The translations under genes were made by a program, and so were the position numbers. 64,000 nucleotides of DNA. Origin: Spongiactinospora rosea. Lineage in GTDB: Bacteria; Actinomycetota; Actinomycetes; Streptosporangiales; Streptosporangiaceae. The notes below the pieces were generated by a model. That model searched no databases. It was not told where the DNA came from and saw only the letters and a program-made list of their open reading frames with translations. The DNA lies in assembly GCF_003315795.1 (NCBI RefSeq), contig NZ_QMEY01000013.1, forward strand, positions 1-64,000, in the 5' to 3' direction. This document shows positions 41,287 to 49,479 of this stretch, one piece after another. Position 1 is the first letter of the stretch, and every line of letters begins with the position of its first letter.

Positions 41287-42774
41287 TCACTGCGCCGCGG
41301 GGCAGGTGCCCGTGGTGGTACGGCCGGTGCGGAAGAACTCGATCACCTTGGCGCTGCACGGGGTCCGGATCACCCCGCCGTGGTCGTTGTCCGGGAACGT
41401 CAACAGGGCCCCGCCGGCGGCCTTCGCGGTGTCCACGGCCCATGAGTACGGCGTGGAAATCTCGGAGCGGTGGCCGGAGATCTGGAGCGGGCTGGTCCCC
41501 TTGACCGGCTTCCACGGTTGTTCGGGCCATGGCCACCCCGCGCAGAAGCCGGCGAACTGGGTGAACAGGCCGCCGCTCATCGGGAAGGCACGCTCGCGGG
41601 CCCGCGCGTCGGCCCACAGCCGCTCGAAGTCGCGTCCGCCGGCGCCCTCGTTGCAGAAGATCGCGTTGTACTGGACGGCGTTCAGCCCGAAGGGCGTGTC
41701 ATCGAACCCGAACACCTGCGGGGAGGCCGGGTCCGGACGCGCCGACCGCGGGACGCCGCCTTCGCGGGCGGTGGCGAGGTCCCTGGCGTTGGAGACCCAC
41801 GAGGAGGGGTCTCCGCCCGCCGTCGTCCGGACCCAGTCGCCGTCCAGCACCGCCCCCTTGTCGATCACCCGTGGCCTGCGGTCGAGCCGGTCGCGCAGCG
41901 CGGAGATCGCCTTGCCCGCCGCGGCGGTGGTCGTGCCGAAGTGGAACTCGTCGTCGTGCCTGGCCAGCCAGGGCAGGAACAGCTGATACTGCCGCTCGGC
42001 GAACGCTTCCACCGAGGCGTCCATGGCGGTGAGGTCCATGACGGGGGGCATCGGCGACTCCACCCACATCCTGCCCACCCGGTGGTCGAACAGCGACCGG
42101 TAGTTCACGGCCACCGCGGTGCCGTAGGACACCCCGTAGAAGTCGATCGTCGACTCGCCGAGCGCGGCCCGGATCGAATCGACGTCACGGGCGATGTTCG
42201 TGGTGGTCAACTGCCGGGCGAAGCCGGGGTCCTTCGCGACGCACCGCCTGTTGTACGCGGCGGCCTCGTCGAAGGACGCCCTGGCCCGCGCCTTCTCGTC
42301 CTTGCCGGGCTTGGCCGACGACGGCTTCTTCCGCTCTTCGTCGCCCGGACAATCGATCTTGTCGCTGTAGCCCGCCCCCCGGGGGTCGAGCCCGACCAGG
42401 TCGTGATCGACGGCCAGCTCGCGCAGGGCGTTGGCGGAGTAGGACGACGGGGCGCTGATGTTGCTGATGCCCGGACCGCCGGGGCTGATCACCAGTACGC
42501 CCCGGCGTTTGCCGGGATCGGCGGCCTTCAGCCTGCTCACCGCGATCTTGATGGTGCGACCCTCGGGTTTCGCGTAGTCCATCGGAACGCTCAGCATCGT
42601 GCATTCCGACTTGGTGTCCTCGGGGACGGGCCAGTCCTTGGCCGTCGTGGCGCACGGACGCCACTTCAGCGGCTCCGCCGCGGCGGCCGGGGCGGCGACG
42701 TTCACGACCGGCAGCCCGATCAGGAACGCGACCGCGACCGCCGCCGGGCGGGTGAGAAGGCGAGTGCTGAGCAT
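41287..42774 (-). CDS. secreted alpha/beta-hydrolase, tripeptidyl aminopeptidase-like
   Basis: A 495-residue exported hydrolase with a signal peptide (about 1-33). The fold is that of the SlpD/Tap family: PGGPGISNI (oxyanion loop), DHDLVGLDPRGAGYSD, nucleophile Ser216 in GVSYGTA and His465 in PDNDHGG with TPC following. The position usually held by Asp in the D-x-x-TP motif appears to be Glu438 (SEISTPYSWA). AAGGA lies 8 bases before the ATG. It should release N-terminal peptides outside the cell. It is divergent from an OmpR-type two-component system whose promoter carries TGTATC repeats. Confidence 0.87.
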   Translation of the reverse strand: MLSTRLLTRPAAVAVAFLIGLPVVNVAAPAAAAEPLKWRPCATTAKDWPVPEDTKSECTMLSVPMDYAKPEGRTIKIAVSRLKAADPGKRRGVLVISPGGPGISNISAPSSYSANALRELAVDHDLVGLDPRGAGYSDKIDCPGDEERKKPSSAKPGKDEKARARASFDEAAAYNRRCVAKDPGFARQLTTTNIARDVDSIRAALGESTIDFYGVSYGTAVAVNYRSLFDHRVGRMWVESPMPPVMDLTAMDASVEAFAERQYQLFLPWLARHDDEFHFGTTTAAAGKAISALRDRLDRRPRVIDKGAVLDGDWVRTTAGGDPSSWVSNARDLATAREGGVPRSARPDPASPQVFGFDDTPFGLNAVQYNAIFCNEGAGGRDFERLWADARARERAFPMSGGLFTQFAGFCAGWPWPEQPWKPVKGTSPLQISGHRSEISTPYSWAVDTAKAAGGALLTFPDNDHGGVIRTPCSAKVIEFFRTGRTTTGTCPAAQ

Positions 42775-42888
42775 CGTCGAGTCCTTCGGTGGTCCTGCCC
42801 GCGTGCCCGCGGCACGGCGGGGCACGGCGGGGCACGCCGTCGGGCGTGCGCCCCCAGGGTGGCCCGCCCACTTCTCCATGGCGTCGCA

Positions 42889-42931
42889 GCCGTGTATCGG
42901 CCACCGCGCGGCCGTGTATCAAGCCTGTATC
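42889..42931 (+). promoter_or_regulatory. TGTATC direct repeats with helical spacing
   Basis: TGTATC occurs at 42893-42898, 42915-42920 and 42926-42931, spaced 22 and 11 bases apart; the first two sit in identical GCCGTGTATC words. OmpR/PhoB-type regulators bind direct repeats at 11-base spacing. The array ends 38 bases before a TAAGGT -10 for the response-regulator gene, suggesting autoregulation and possibly control of the divergent peptidase. Confidence 0.5.
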
Positions 42932-42979
42932 AGCGTCTTCGCAGGACACCGGCCGTCCGGCGGGCGCGTAAGGTACAGC

Positions 42980-43648
42980 GTGACCTCCATCCTGCTCGTC
43001 GAGGACGACGAGGTGATCCGCAAGACCGTCGCGATGGCCCTCCAGCGGTACGGCTACCGCCTCGGCACCGCCGCCGACGGCCTGAGCGGCCTGGAGTCCT
43101 TCCGGTCCGGCGGCCACGACCTGCTGCTGCTCGACGTGATGCTGCCCTGGCTGGACGGCATCGGCCTGTGCCGCAGGGTCAGGGAGGAAAGCCAGGTGCC
43201 GATCCTGATGATGTCGGCGCGCGGCGACTCCCCCGACGTCGTGGCGGGGCTGGAGGCGGGCGCCGATGACTACGTGGTCAAACCGATCGACGTCCCGGTG
43301 CTGGTGGCCCGGATCAGGTCGCTGCTGCGCCGTACCACCGCTCCCGCGCCCGCCGCGCCGGGCGTGCTGCGGTTCGGCGAGCTGACGGTGGACCCGGCCG
43401 CGCTGGAGGTACGGCTCGCCGGACGGCTGGTCGAGCTGACGCCGACCGAGCTGCGGCTGCTGCTGGAGTTCGCGGCCAGTCCGGGGATCGTGCTGGAGCG
43501 TGCCACCCTCCTGCGCGACGTGTGGGACTACGGCTGGGACGGCGACAGCCGGGTCGTCGACCTGTGCGTGCAGCGGCTGCGCAAGAAGATCGGCGCGGAC
43601 CGGATCGAGACGGTACGCGGCTTCGGCTACAAACTGCGCGGGGCCTGA
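42980..43648 (+). CDS. OmpR/PhoB family response regulator
   Basis: A 222-residue regulator. The receiver domain has acidic pocket VEDDE, phosphoacceptor Asp52 (LLLLDVMLPWLDG), Ser of MSAR and Lys of VVKPID. The C-terminal winged helix has LTPTELRLLLEFAASPGIVLERATLLRDVWDY and RVVDLCVQRLRKKIG. The GTG at 42980 lies 5 bases after TAAGGT and lacks a ribosome-binding site, so the message is probably leaderless. It is followed by its histidine kinase with a one-base overlap. The three TGTATC boxes upstream are candidate autoregulatory sites. Confidence 0.94.
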   Translation: MTSILLVEDDEVIRKTVAMALQRYGYRLGTAADGLSGLESFRSGGHDLLLLDVMLPWLDGIGLCRRVREESQVPILMMSARGDSPDVVAGLEAGADDYVVKPIDVPVLVARIRSLLRRTTAPAPAAPGVLRFGELTVDPAALEVRLAGRLVELTPTELRLLLEFAASPGIVLERATLLRDVWDYGWDGDSRVVDLCVQRLRKKIGADRIETVRGFGYKLRGA

Positions 43649-44871
43649 TGCCGCTCTCCCTGCGCTGGAAGGTCGCCGCCCTGATCACGCTGGCCTGCTG
43701 CGCGATCACCGCCGCGGTCGGGCTGCTGGTCCACCGCACGACACTCTCGCTGACCATGTCGCGGGGTGAGGAGCGGGCGCTGTACGAGGTCGAGCTGGTC
43801 GTCACCCAGTACCGCGCGAACGCTCCGCCCGACGAACGCTCCCCGTACACCGATTGGATCATGCCCGTGGACCGGCTGCCCGCGCCCCTGCGCGAGAAGC
43901 TGGCCGTGGAGTCCCCCGCCACCTGGTACTTCGACGAAAACCCCGAAGCGCTGGCGATGTGGGCGGCACGGTCGGTGGGCAAGGGGCTCGTGGCCGTCGC
44001 GCCGATGGACATGACCGCGTCCATGTCCGCCTGGCGCGCGCTCGACCGGGCCATGGTCAAGGCCGCGCTGACCGCGCTCGCCGTGGTACTGCCCGCCTCG
44101 CTGCTGCTGGCCGAACCGGCCTACCGGCGGCTGCGCCGGGTCGCCGCGACCGCCCGCACGATCGCGGACGGCGACCTGGACGCCCGCGTCGACCCCGGCC
44201 GGGGCGCGCGCGACGAGATCACCGACATCTCCGCCGCGGTGAACTCCATGGCGGCGAGCCTGCACCACCGGCTCCGGGCCGAGCAGCGGTTCACCGCGGA
44301 CGTCGCGCACGACCTGCGCACCCCGCTGATGGGCCTGGTCACCGCGGCCGAACTACTGGACGACGGCGAGGCCGCGGACCTGGTACGCGACCGGGCGCGG
44401 GTCCTGCGCACCCTGGTGGAGGACCTGCTGGAGGTGTCCCGGCTGGACGCGGGAGCCGAGGTGGCCGAGCGGGTGCCGGTGCCGCTGGCCGAGCTGGCCC
44501 GCCAGTCCGCGGCCCGGGTGGGGGTGGCGGCAGGCGTACGGGCCTCGGGGGACCCGGTGGCCGAGACCGACCCGCGCCGCCTGGACCGCATCCTCGCCAA
44601 CCTGCTGCTCAACGCCCACCGCCACGGCGCGCCCCCGGTGGAGATCACCGTCGGGGACCGTGTGATCGAGGTCCGCGACCGGGGGCCGGGCTTCTCACCC
44701 GACCTCCTCGCCGGCGGCCCGGAGCGCTTTCGCACCGGCAGCGCCGAACGCGGCCACGGCCACGGCCTCGGACTCACCATCGCCCTGGGCCAGGCGGGCG
44801 TCATAGGCGCGGACCTGACCCTGTCCAACGCCCCTGACGGCGGAGCCGTCGCCACCCTCCGCCTCCCCTGA
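43648..44871 (+). CDS. HAMP-containing sensor histidine kinase
   Basis: A 407-residue kinase. Helix 1 is at residues ~8-28, followed by a ~105-residue extracellular sensor, helix 2 (~137-156), a HAMP domain (RRLRRVAATARTIADGDLDARV) and the HisKA helix with His221 (FTADVAHDLRTPLMGL). The HATPase domain has NLLLNAHRHGAPP and DRGPGFSPD ... GHGHGLGLTIA. The ATG overlaps the stop of the response regulator by one base (TGATG). The extracellular domain is too small to name a ligand. The probable target is the divergent secreted peptidase or itself. Confidence 0.93.
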   Translation: MPLSLRWKVAALITLACCAITAAVGLLVHRTTLSLTMSRGEERALYEVELVVTQYRANAPPDERSPYTDWIMPVDRLPAPLREKLAVESPATWYFDENPEALAMWAARSVGKGLVAVAPMDMTASMSAWRALDRAMVKAALTALAVVLPASLLLAEPAYRRLRRVAATARTIADGDLDARVDPGRGARDEITDISAAVNSMAASLHHRLRAEQRFTADVAHDLRTPLMGLVTAAELLDDGEAADLVRDRARVLRTLVEDLLEVSRLDAGAEVAERVPVPLAELARQSAARVGVAAGVRASGDPVAETDPRRLDRILANLLLNAHRHGAPPVEITVGDRVIEVRDRGPGFSPDLLAGGPERFRTGSAERGHGHGLGLTIALGQAGVIGADLTLSNAPDGGAVATLRLP

Positions 44872-44890
44872 CCCCCTGCGGCCCCTCGGG

Positions 44891-45127
44891 TCAGTCGCCG
44901 CCGTCTCCGCCGCCGTCGCCGAACCCCCCGTCGCCGCCGGAGCCGCTGTAGCCGGCGCCGCCGTCACTCCCGGAACCGCTGGACGTCGTGGTCAGGAACC
45001 CGATGACACCACCGACGATCAGCATCACGACCACGAACTCCCCGACGGCCTTCCTGCCGAACACGTCCACGGCGATGATCAGCACCCCGAAGGCGAGCGC
45101 GACCCCGATCAGGAACGCGCGCACCAT
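44891..45127 (-). CDS. small two-helix membrane protein with Gly-rich tail
   Basis: A 78-residue protein with two hydrophobic helices (about 3-22 and 29-49) separated by DVFGRKAVGE, then TTTSS and a Gly/Ser/Asp-rich tail ending GGDGGD. The ATG at 45127 is favoured because GGAGG lies 6 bases upstream; a start at 45166 is possible. It resembles a small hydrophobic membrane protein of unknown role. It is convergent with the histidine kinase gene and next to a regulator gene on the same strand. Confidence 0.65.
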   Translation of the reverse strand: MVRAFLIGVALAFGVLIIAVDVFGRKAVGEFVVVMLIVGGVIGFLTTTSSGSGSDGGAGYSGSGGDGGFGDGGGDGGD

Positions 45128-45181
45128 GACGACCTCCAAGGTTCCTGTGAACCTCATTATGGTCATCGGAAAGTAATCGAT

Positions 45182-45514
45182 TCAATACTCAGTGCTAGAT
45201 CGTCCGGTATGCTGGTGGCGGGTGAAGATGTCCAGCAGGACACCGATGGGCACGTCCGCCTCGGTCGGATAGCGGAAGTGCCGGTCGGCATTGATCGTGT
45301 AGTTGTTCCGGCGGCCGACCTTGGAGCGGGTCAGATATCCCGCCTCATGCAGGTCGGACACGATCCCCTGGGCCGCGCGCTCGGTGATGCCGATGGCCGA
45401 CGCGATGTCGCGCAGGCGAGCCTGGGGGTCGCGGGCGATCTCCAGCAGGACCCGCGCATGGTGGGTCAGGAAGGTCCACGAGGAGGGCTGCCGGTCAGGA
45501 CTGGTGTTGGCCAC
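45182..45514 (-). CDS. winged-helix transcriptional regulator
   Basis: A 110-residue protein with a helix-turn-helix: FLTHHARVLLEIARDPQARLRDIASAIGITERAAQGIVSDLHEAGYLTRSKVGRRNNYTI. The helix-turn-helix lies at about residues 31-55, followed by a wing with RSKVGRRNNY. The GTG at 45514 has AGGAAG 8 bases upstream; longer frames are unlikely. This MarR/ArsR-like small regulator type is common in actinomycetes. The divergent neighbour is the STAS gene. The regulated genes are not evident. Confidence 0.8.
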   Translation of the reverse strand: MANTSPDRQPSSWTFLTHHARVLLEIARDPQARLRDIASAIGITERAAQGIVSDLHEAGYLTRSKVGRRNNYTINADRHFRYPTEADVPIGVLLDIFTRHQHTGRSSTEY

Positions 45515-45666
45515 GTCACATCTTCCTACACGGCGAAGCGGCGACGCACTCCGCGTTGGCGGCGTCTTCAGAAGAATTATATCGGAAAGACTTTTCGTGT
45601 ATCGTTGTTCCGACGTACGCTGGGCATCCGCCAGTTGAGCATCCATCCGCGAGCAAGGGGATAACC

Positions 45667-46035
45667 ATGGTCGTCACACGGCACACCCGTCCATGCCGCG
45701 TATGGACCCCGCCGATCGACGCCGTCCTCTACCTGGACGGCATCTTGCGCATCACCTACACCCCGGCCCCACGCGGCGGCCGGGCCCTCCTGGTCGGCGA
45801 ACTCGACGCGACCAACATCGCGGCGGTAGCCCCGATCCTGACCCAGGCCGGCGCCGAGGACACCATCACCATCGACCTCGGCCTGCTTGAGTTCATCGAC
45901 ATGGCCGGCCTCCGCATGCTGACCACCCTCTGCCGCAACGGCACGGCCACCCTCACCAACGTCCCACCCGCCATGAACCGCGCCCTCGCCCTCCTCTCCG
46001 AATCCGACCCCGCCGACCTCCCCGACTGCGCCTGA
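45667..46035 (+). CDS. STAS-domain protein (anti-sigma factor antagonist-like) lacking the phospho-Ser
   Basis: A 122-residue protein. The STAS fold is indicated by LLVGELDATNIAAVAPILTQ, the strand TITIDLGLLEFIDMAGLRML and a C-terminal helix. In SpoIIAA/RsbV proteins the loop reads DSSG or DSTG, with Ser phosphorylated by the anti-sigma kinase. Here it reads Asp78-Met-Ala-Gly81, so no phosphorylatable residue is present. It may be constitutively active or a non-switching partner. AAGGGG lies before the ATG at 45667. It ends before a hairpin terminator at 46051. Confidence 0.8.
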   Translation: MVVTRHTRPCRVWTPPIDAVLYLDGILRITYTPAPRGGRALLVGELDATNIAAVAPILTQAGAEDTITIDLGLLEFIDMAGLRMLTTLCRNGTATLTNVPPAMNRALALLSESDPADLPDCA

Positions 46036-46050
46036 CCCCCTCCAACCACG

Positions 46051-46085
46051 AAACCGCCCCTGACCTGGCAGGTCAGAGGCGGTTT
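46051..46085. terminator. hairpin terminator, same type as the tmRNA terminator
   Basis: AAACCGCCCCTGACC (46051-46065) and GGTCAGAGGCGGTTT (46071-46085) pair with a single C/A mismatch around a 5-base loop. The sequence closely matches the hairpin at 51587-51624 beside ssrA. On the plus strand it can end the STAS transcript; on the minus strand it follows the tRNA-like remnant. Confidence 0.75.
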
Positions 46086-46092
46086 GCTGAAT

Positions 46093-46160
46093 ATGGGGGC
46101 GGCGGGAGACGAACCCGCCACCCCATGGCCTCCCACCTGCGGCTCTGCCCATGGCGCCAG
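46093..46160 (-). pseudogene. tRNA-like 3' half (degenerate)
   Basis: On the minus strand, 46120-46101 reads as a T-arm with GCGGG-TTCGTCT-CCCGC, followed by GCCCCCA as an acceptor-like 3' strand. Upstream there is a weak D-arm-like element (GGC ... GGG ... GCC near 46160-46140), but no 5-bp anticodon stem and no matching 7-base 5' acceptor strand. It is directly followed by the tRNA-type terminator at 46085-46051. I read it as a decayed tRNA or an attachment-site remnant, not a working gene. Confidence 0.4.
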
Positions 46161-47269
46161 GTCAGGCCGGACGGTGTCGTACACCGGGCAGGCTGTGACG
46201 CCACGCCGCGCCGTACTGCGCAGTAGGGGCCGACGAGCGGGGTTCGGGGGGGAGGGCCCGCGGGCAGATCAAGCATTACCGCTGTGACACCGGCACATCC
46301 GCAAGGTGACCGGACGCGTACGTGATCACGTCATCGGCAGCGGAATCGCCGGGTCTCCAGCCGGTGTCCCGGTTCCATCGACGACCGATGCGGCTACGCC
46401 CAACGAAGTACGCGCCGCTGTCGCGTACCCTGCCGAACTCCACCTCGATGTCCCGGCCGAATGCGCCTCGGCAAGCGCGCCCCTCCACAGGGACCGACCG
46501 GCACACCGTTGATCGCCGCACGAGCGGCTGCCGTCGCCCTTCGACCGCCTGCGTGGATGCCGGGGGCCATCCGGCGGCGTGATCGAGTCGCGCTGGACGA
46601 CCACGCCAGGCGCCCTATGAAGAACCCGGCTCAGCGTGGCCTTCGCTCCCCAGGTCGGCGGGATGGCGCCCGGTGGGCGCCCATCCGAAAGAACCGGCCG
46701 TGGCCGCTGAGCGCACGGCGATGCACAGGTGCCCGGCTCCGCCCTTCCACGGCGTACCGATCGCCGATCGTCGACCCCGACGCCACGGCTCGGCACATTG
46801 AACTTCTTTCAGCCGGCCGCTTGGCCCCGGTCAAAGGCGTCTTCATCGGGCTGGGGCCGGGCCTGATCCCCCGATGAACGCCTGGCCACGCGGCCTCTCA
46901 CCAGGGAACTTGAGGCTGAAAAGGTTCACCGCCGCGCAGAACTGCCACCGCGACCACGCCCCGGCAGGTGACCCCGACCGGTGATTCCACTCCGCTGGAC
47001 GCCCACCCACCATTCCTCGCCGAGATTCTCCTCAGCGACGGCAGGTTCATAACCGGCCGGAAATCGGCACGTCACCCTCGGTCATTTCCTCATGGTCACG
47101 TCACCGGTTCAACTGATCCGTTGTGGCGGCCCCGGCTATCGGCATGATTTTCGGCCGCCCGGTAATTGTTAATGTATCGGCATCCAGGTTCGTTGCGGCT
47201 GTTGTAGCGAACAGAATGTATTGCCGTATACAACCTCGGCGCGCGGCCTCATCATAGAATTGGATACCT
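46161..47269. other. 1.1 kb region without a supported gene
   Basis: Open frames of 60-160 codons occur on both strands but overlap each other, lack ribosome-binding sites and have no recognisable domain. From about 47085 the base composition becomes clearly more AT-rich, up to the start of the lipoprotein gene at 47270. The stretch may contain decayed coding sequence next to the tRNA-like remnant. Confidence 0.45.
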
Positions 47270-48244
47270 ATGGATACGACGATGAAAGGGCGAGGGTTTG
47301 GCCTGCTGGCCGGCGGGTTAGGAGTCGTGACCGTCCTTGTAGTCGGTTGTTCTGGTGGGACGCAGGGAAAGGGTGGTGGTGCGGCGGGCGATGAGAGCGG
47401 CCCGATAGGCTCGTCGGTCACCGAGGCGAGTCTGCGCGGCACGTGGGAAGATCGGCGGCTGCTGTTCTCTGCCGAGGAGAAGATCACCGCAGACTGCATG
47501 ACCCGGCACGGATTCCGCTATGTGATGAACAAGCTGCCCGCGACCGAGGAGAAGTCGGTCGACAACACCTTGACAGGCGACGATCTCGAACTGAAGTCCA
47601 GAGTGGGATACGGTGCGAACTTCGATGATCCATCGTCCGGCGGCGAACCGGATGATCCCAATCAGGACTATCTCGACACCCGGTCGGACGACGATCGAAG
47701 TGCGTGGACGGCCCGGTTGTCCGGCACGAAGGAGCCGGTGCGGGTGACCCTTCCCGATGGCGGGGAGATGGCCGCGAACGCCGACGGATGTATCGGTGAG
47801 GCCCGCTCCAGGCTTTACGGGGACTTCAAGACCTGGCTGACCGGTTCTTCTATAGTGAACACGATGAGCGGGCGCGTTCATGCCCTTCTACCGAAAGATC
47901 CCGCCTACCTGGCGAAGGTCGCGGAGTGGCGGACCTGCATGGCGGCGAAGGGATATCGATACGACAGCCCCGACGCCTCCACCGACGCCGTGATGGCAGA
48001 GCTGGAAAAGGCGAAGAAGGCCGGAGAAGAGGCGTCCGGGCGGGCCGCCCGGCGGGCGAAGGAGCTACGCATCGCCACTGCCGACGCCGAATGCGACCGC
48101 CGGGTGCGGCTGTCGGCGACCGTGCGCGACCTTTACCAGAAATACTGGGCGCAGGAGGCGAGAAAGAGCGAGAGCGCCATCCTCGCCTATCGTGAGCTGC
48201 TGACCGCTGCCATCGGCCGCGCCAAGCAGGTCGTGCGGGAATGA
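47270..48244 (+). CDS. lipoprotein of an ABC-efflux cassette, function unknown
   Basis: A 324-residue lipoprotein; the signal ends with VLVVGC (Cys at about residue 27), followed by a Gly-rich linker. The mature part has paired Cys residues in helical contexts (ITADCMTRHGFRY, NADGCIGEAR, WRTCMAAKGY, DAECDRRV), suggesting two disulfides. There is a C-terminal charged coiled segment (~240-324). The ATG at 47270 follows TAGAAT by 9 bases; a second ATG is at 47282. Base composition at the 5' end is less GC-rich than the neighbours. Its stop overlaps the adaptor gene start (ATGA), so it belongs to the four-gene operon. I do not recognise the family. Confidence 0.75.
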   Translation: MDTTMKGRGFGLLAGGLGVVTVLVVGCSGGTQGKGGGAAGDESGPIGSSVTEASLRGTWEDRRLLFSAEEKITADCMTRHGFRYVMNKLPATEEKSVDNTLTGDDLELKSRVGYGANFDDPSSGGEPDDPNQDYLDTRSDDDRSAWTARLSGTKEPVRVTLPDGGEMAANADGCIGEARSRLYGDFKTWLTGSSIVNTMSGRVHALLPKDPAYLAKVAEWRTCMAAKGYRYDSPDASTDAVMAELEKAKKAGEEASGRAARRAKELRIATADAECDRRVRLSATVRDLYQKYWAQEARKSESAILAYRELLTAAIGRAKQVVRE

Positions 48245-49479
48245 CGAAGGGGGTCTTTTCCGCGCGGCGCACGCTGGCGCTGTGGGCGGCGGTTTCGATC
48301 GCACTGGCGGCGGGAGCCTGGTGGCTGGGCGCGCGGGTCGAGTCACGATCGCAGGCGGCGGCCAGGGCCGCGCCCCCGCCGCCCTCGGTCATCACCGCCC
48401 CCGTCGAGTTCCGCGCGCTGGTCCGCCGTACGGTCACCCGTGGCACGGTCAAGGCACAGCGAGAGGAGATCGTCCGCGTCGAAGGCGAGCCTGCGGAGGG
48501 CCGTCCCGTCATCACCGGCGTCCATGTCGCGCTTGGAAGGACGGTACGCGAAGGCCAGGCGCTCGTGGACGTGGCCGAGCGCCCTGTGTTCGTCTTCCGC
48601 GGGCGCATCCCGATGTACCGGGACCTGACGATCGGCGCGCAGGGGCGCGACGTGCGGCAGTTGCAGCAGGCGCTGGCCCGGCTGGGCTATCCGAGCTGGG
48701 ACCGTCCCGGCGTCTTCGGCCCGCGTACCGGCGCGGCCGTCCTGCGCTTCTACCAGGCGAAGGGATACACCGCCACCGTCCCCGCGCCCACCGCCCAACC
48801 GGAACGGTCGCCCAAGCCCTCGGCGGCATCGGCCCCAGAGCGGGACCACGCCTCGACGCCCGAGGCGGCCGGGGTGCGCGTCGGCGTCAACGAGGCGGTA
48901 TTCGTCAACCGGCTCCCCGCCAGGGTGACGGCCGTGTCGGCGGCGGTTCGGGGCAAGGCGGACGGCGAACTGCTGCGCCTGGCCGGGGACCGGCTGATCG
49001 TGACCGCCTCGCTGAGCCAGGAGGCCAAGCGGGACGTCCGGCCAGGCGATCGGGTGGAGATCGAGGACGAGGCCCTCGGCAAGCGCTATGCCGGACGGGT
49101 CACCACGGTACGGGAGCGGGCACCGGCCACGGCGAAACGGGGCGAAGACGAAGAGCCGCAGGGCGATTCCGCCGACGAAGGCGCGTACGTCGTGACCGTG
49201 AAGACCGATCGCTCCCTGCCGCTGAGCATGCGCGGCAGGGACGTGCGCGTCGCCGTGAAATCGGGAGGCAGCGGGCGCAAGGCGCTCGTCGTACCGCTCG
49301 CGTCGGTGGTGACCCGTGCCGACGGCCATGCGCACGTGACCGTGCTTGCGTCCGGTGGCGCGAAACGCGAAGTGCCGGTTGAACTGGGACTCGCAGTGGA
49401 CGGATTCGTCGAGCTGACGGGTTCGCCGAAACTCGCCGCGGGCGAGGAGGTCGTGGTCGGCCAGGAGCGGCCCGGATGA
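48241..49479 (+). CDS. efflux adaptor with peptidoglycan-binding domain (MFP/RND-adaptor type)
   Basis: A 412-residue membrane-anchored protein with one N-terminal helix (~12-30). A beta-rich HlyD-like segment is followed by a PG_binding_1 domain (TIGAQGRDVRQLQQALARLGYPSWDRPGVFGPRTGAAVLRFYQ, about residues 130-172), then beta-barrel and membrane-proximal segments toward the C-terminus. In Gram-positive bacteria such adaptors bridge the ABC transporter to the cell wall. The ATG overlaps the lipoprotein stop, and the stop overlaps the ATPase start. A role in exporting a peptide or drug with the following ABC proteins is likely. Confidence 0.85.
   Translation: MTKGVFSARRTLALWAAVSIALAAGAWWLGARVESRSQAAARAAPPPPSVITAPVEFRALVRRTVTRGTVKAQREEIVRVEGEPAEGRPVITGVHVALGRTVREGQALVDVAERPVFVFRGRIPMYRDLTIGAQGRDVRQLQQALARLGYPSWDRPGVFGPRTGAAVLRFYQAKGYTATVPAPTAQPERSPKPSAASAPERDHASTPEAAGVRVGVNEAVFVNRLPARVTAVSAAVRGKADGELLRLAGDRLIVTASLSQEAKRDVRPGDRVEIEDEALGKRYAGRVTTVRERAPATAKRGEDEEPQGDSADEGAYVVTVKTDRSLPLSMRGRDVRVAVKSGGSGRKALVVPLASVVTRADGHAHVTVLASGGAKREVPVELGLAVDGFVELTGSPKLAAGEEVVVGQERPG

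Noticed and set aside
46086..46250. Functional tRNA gene on the minus strand
   Set aside because: Only a T-arm/acceptor-like 3' part is convincing; no anticodon stem and no matching 5' acceptor strand were found.
46326..46877. Open frames of 130-160 codons on both strands in the gene-poor stretch
   Set aside because: Mutually overlapping, Arg/Pro-rich, no RBS and no recognisable motif; decayed coding DNA cannot be excluded but cannot be supported.
47318..47881. Minus-strand open frame opposite the lipoprotein gene
   Set aside because: Shadow of the lipoprotein; the plus-strand frame has a signal peptide, lipobox and operon overlaps.
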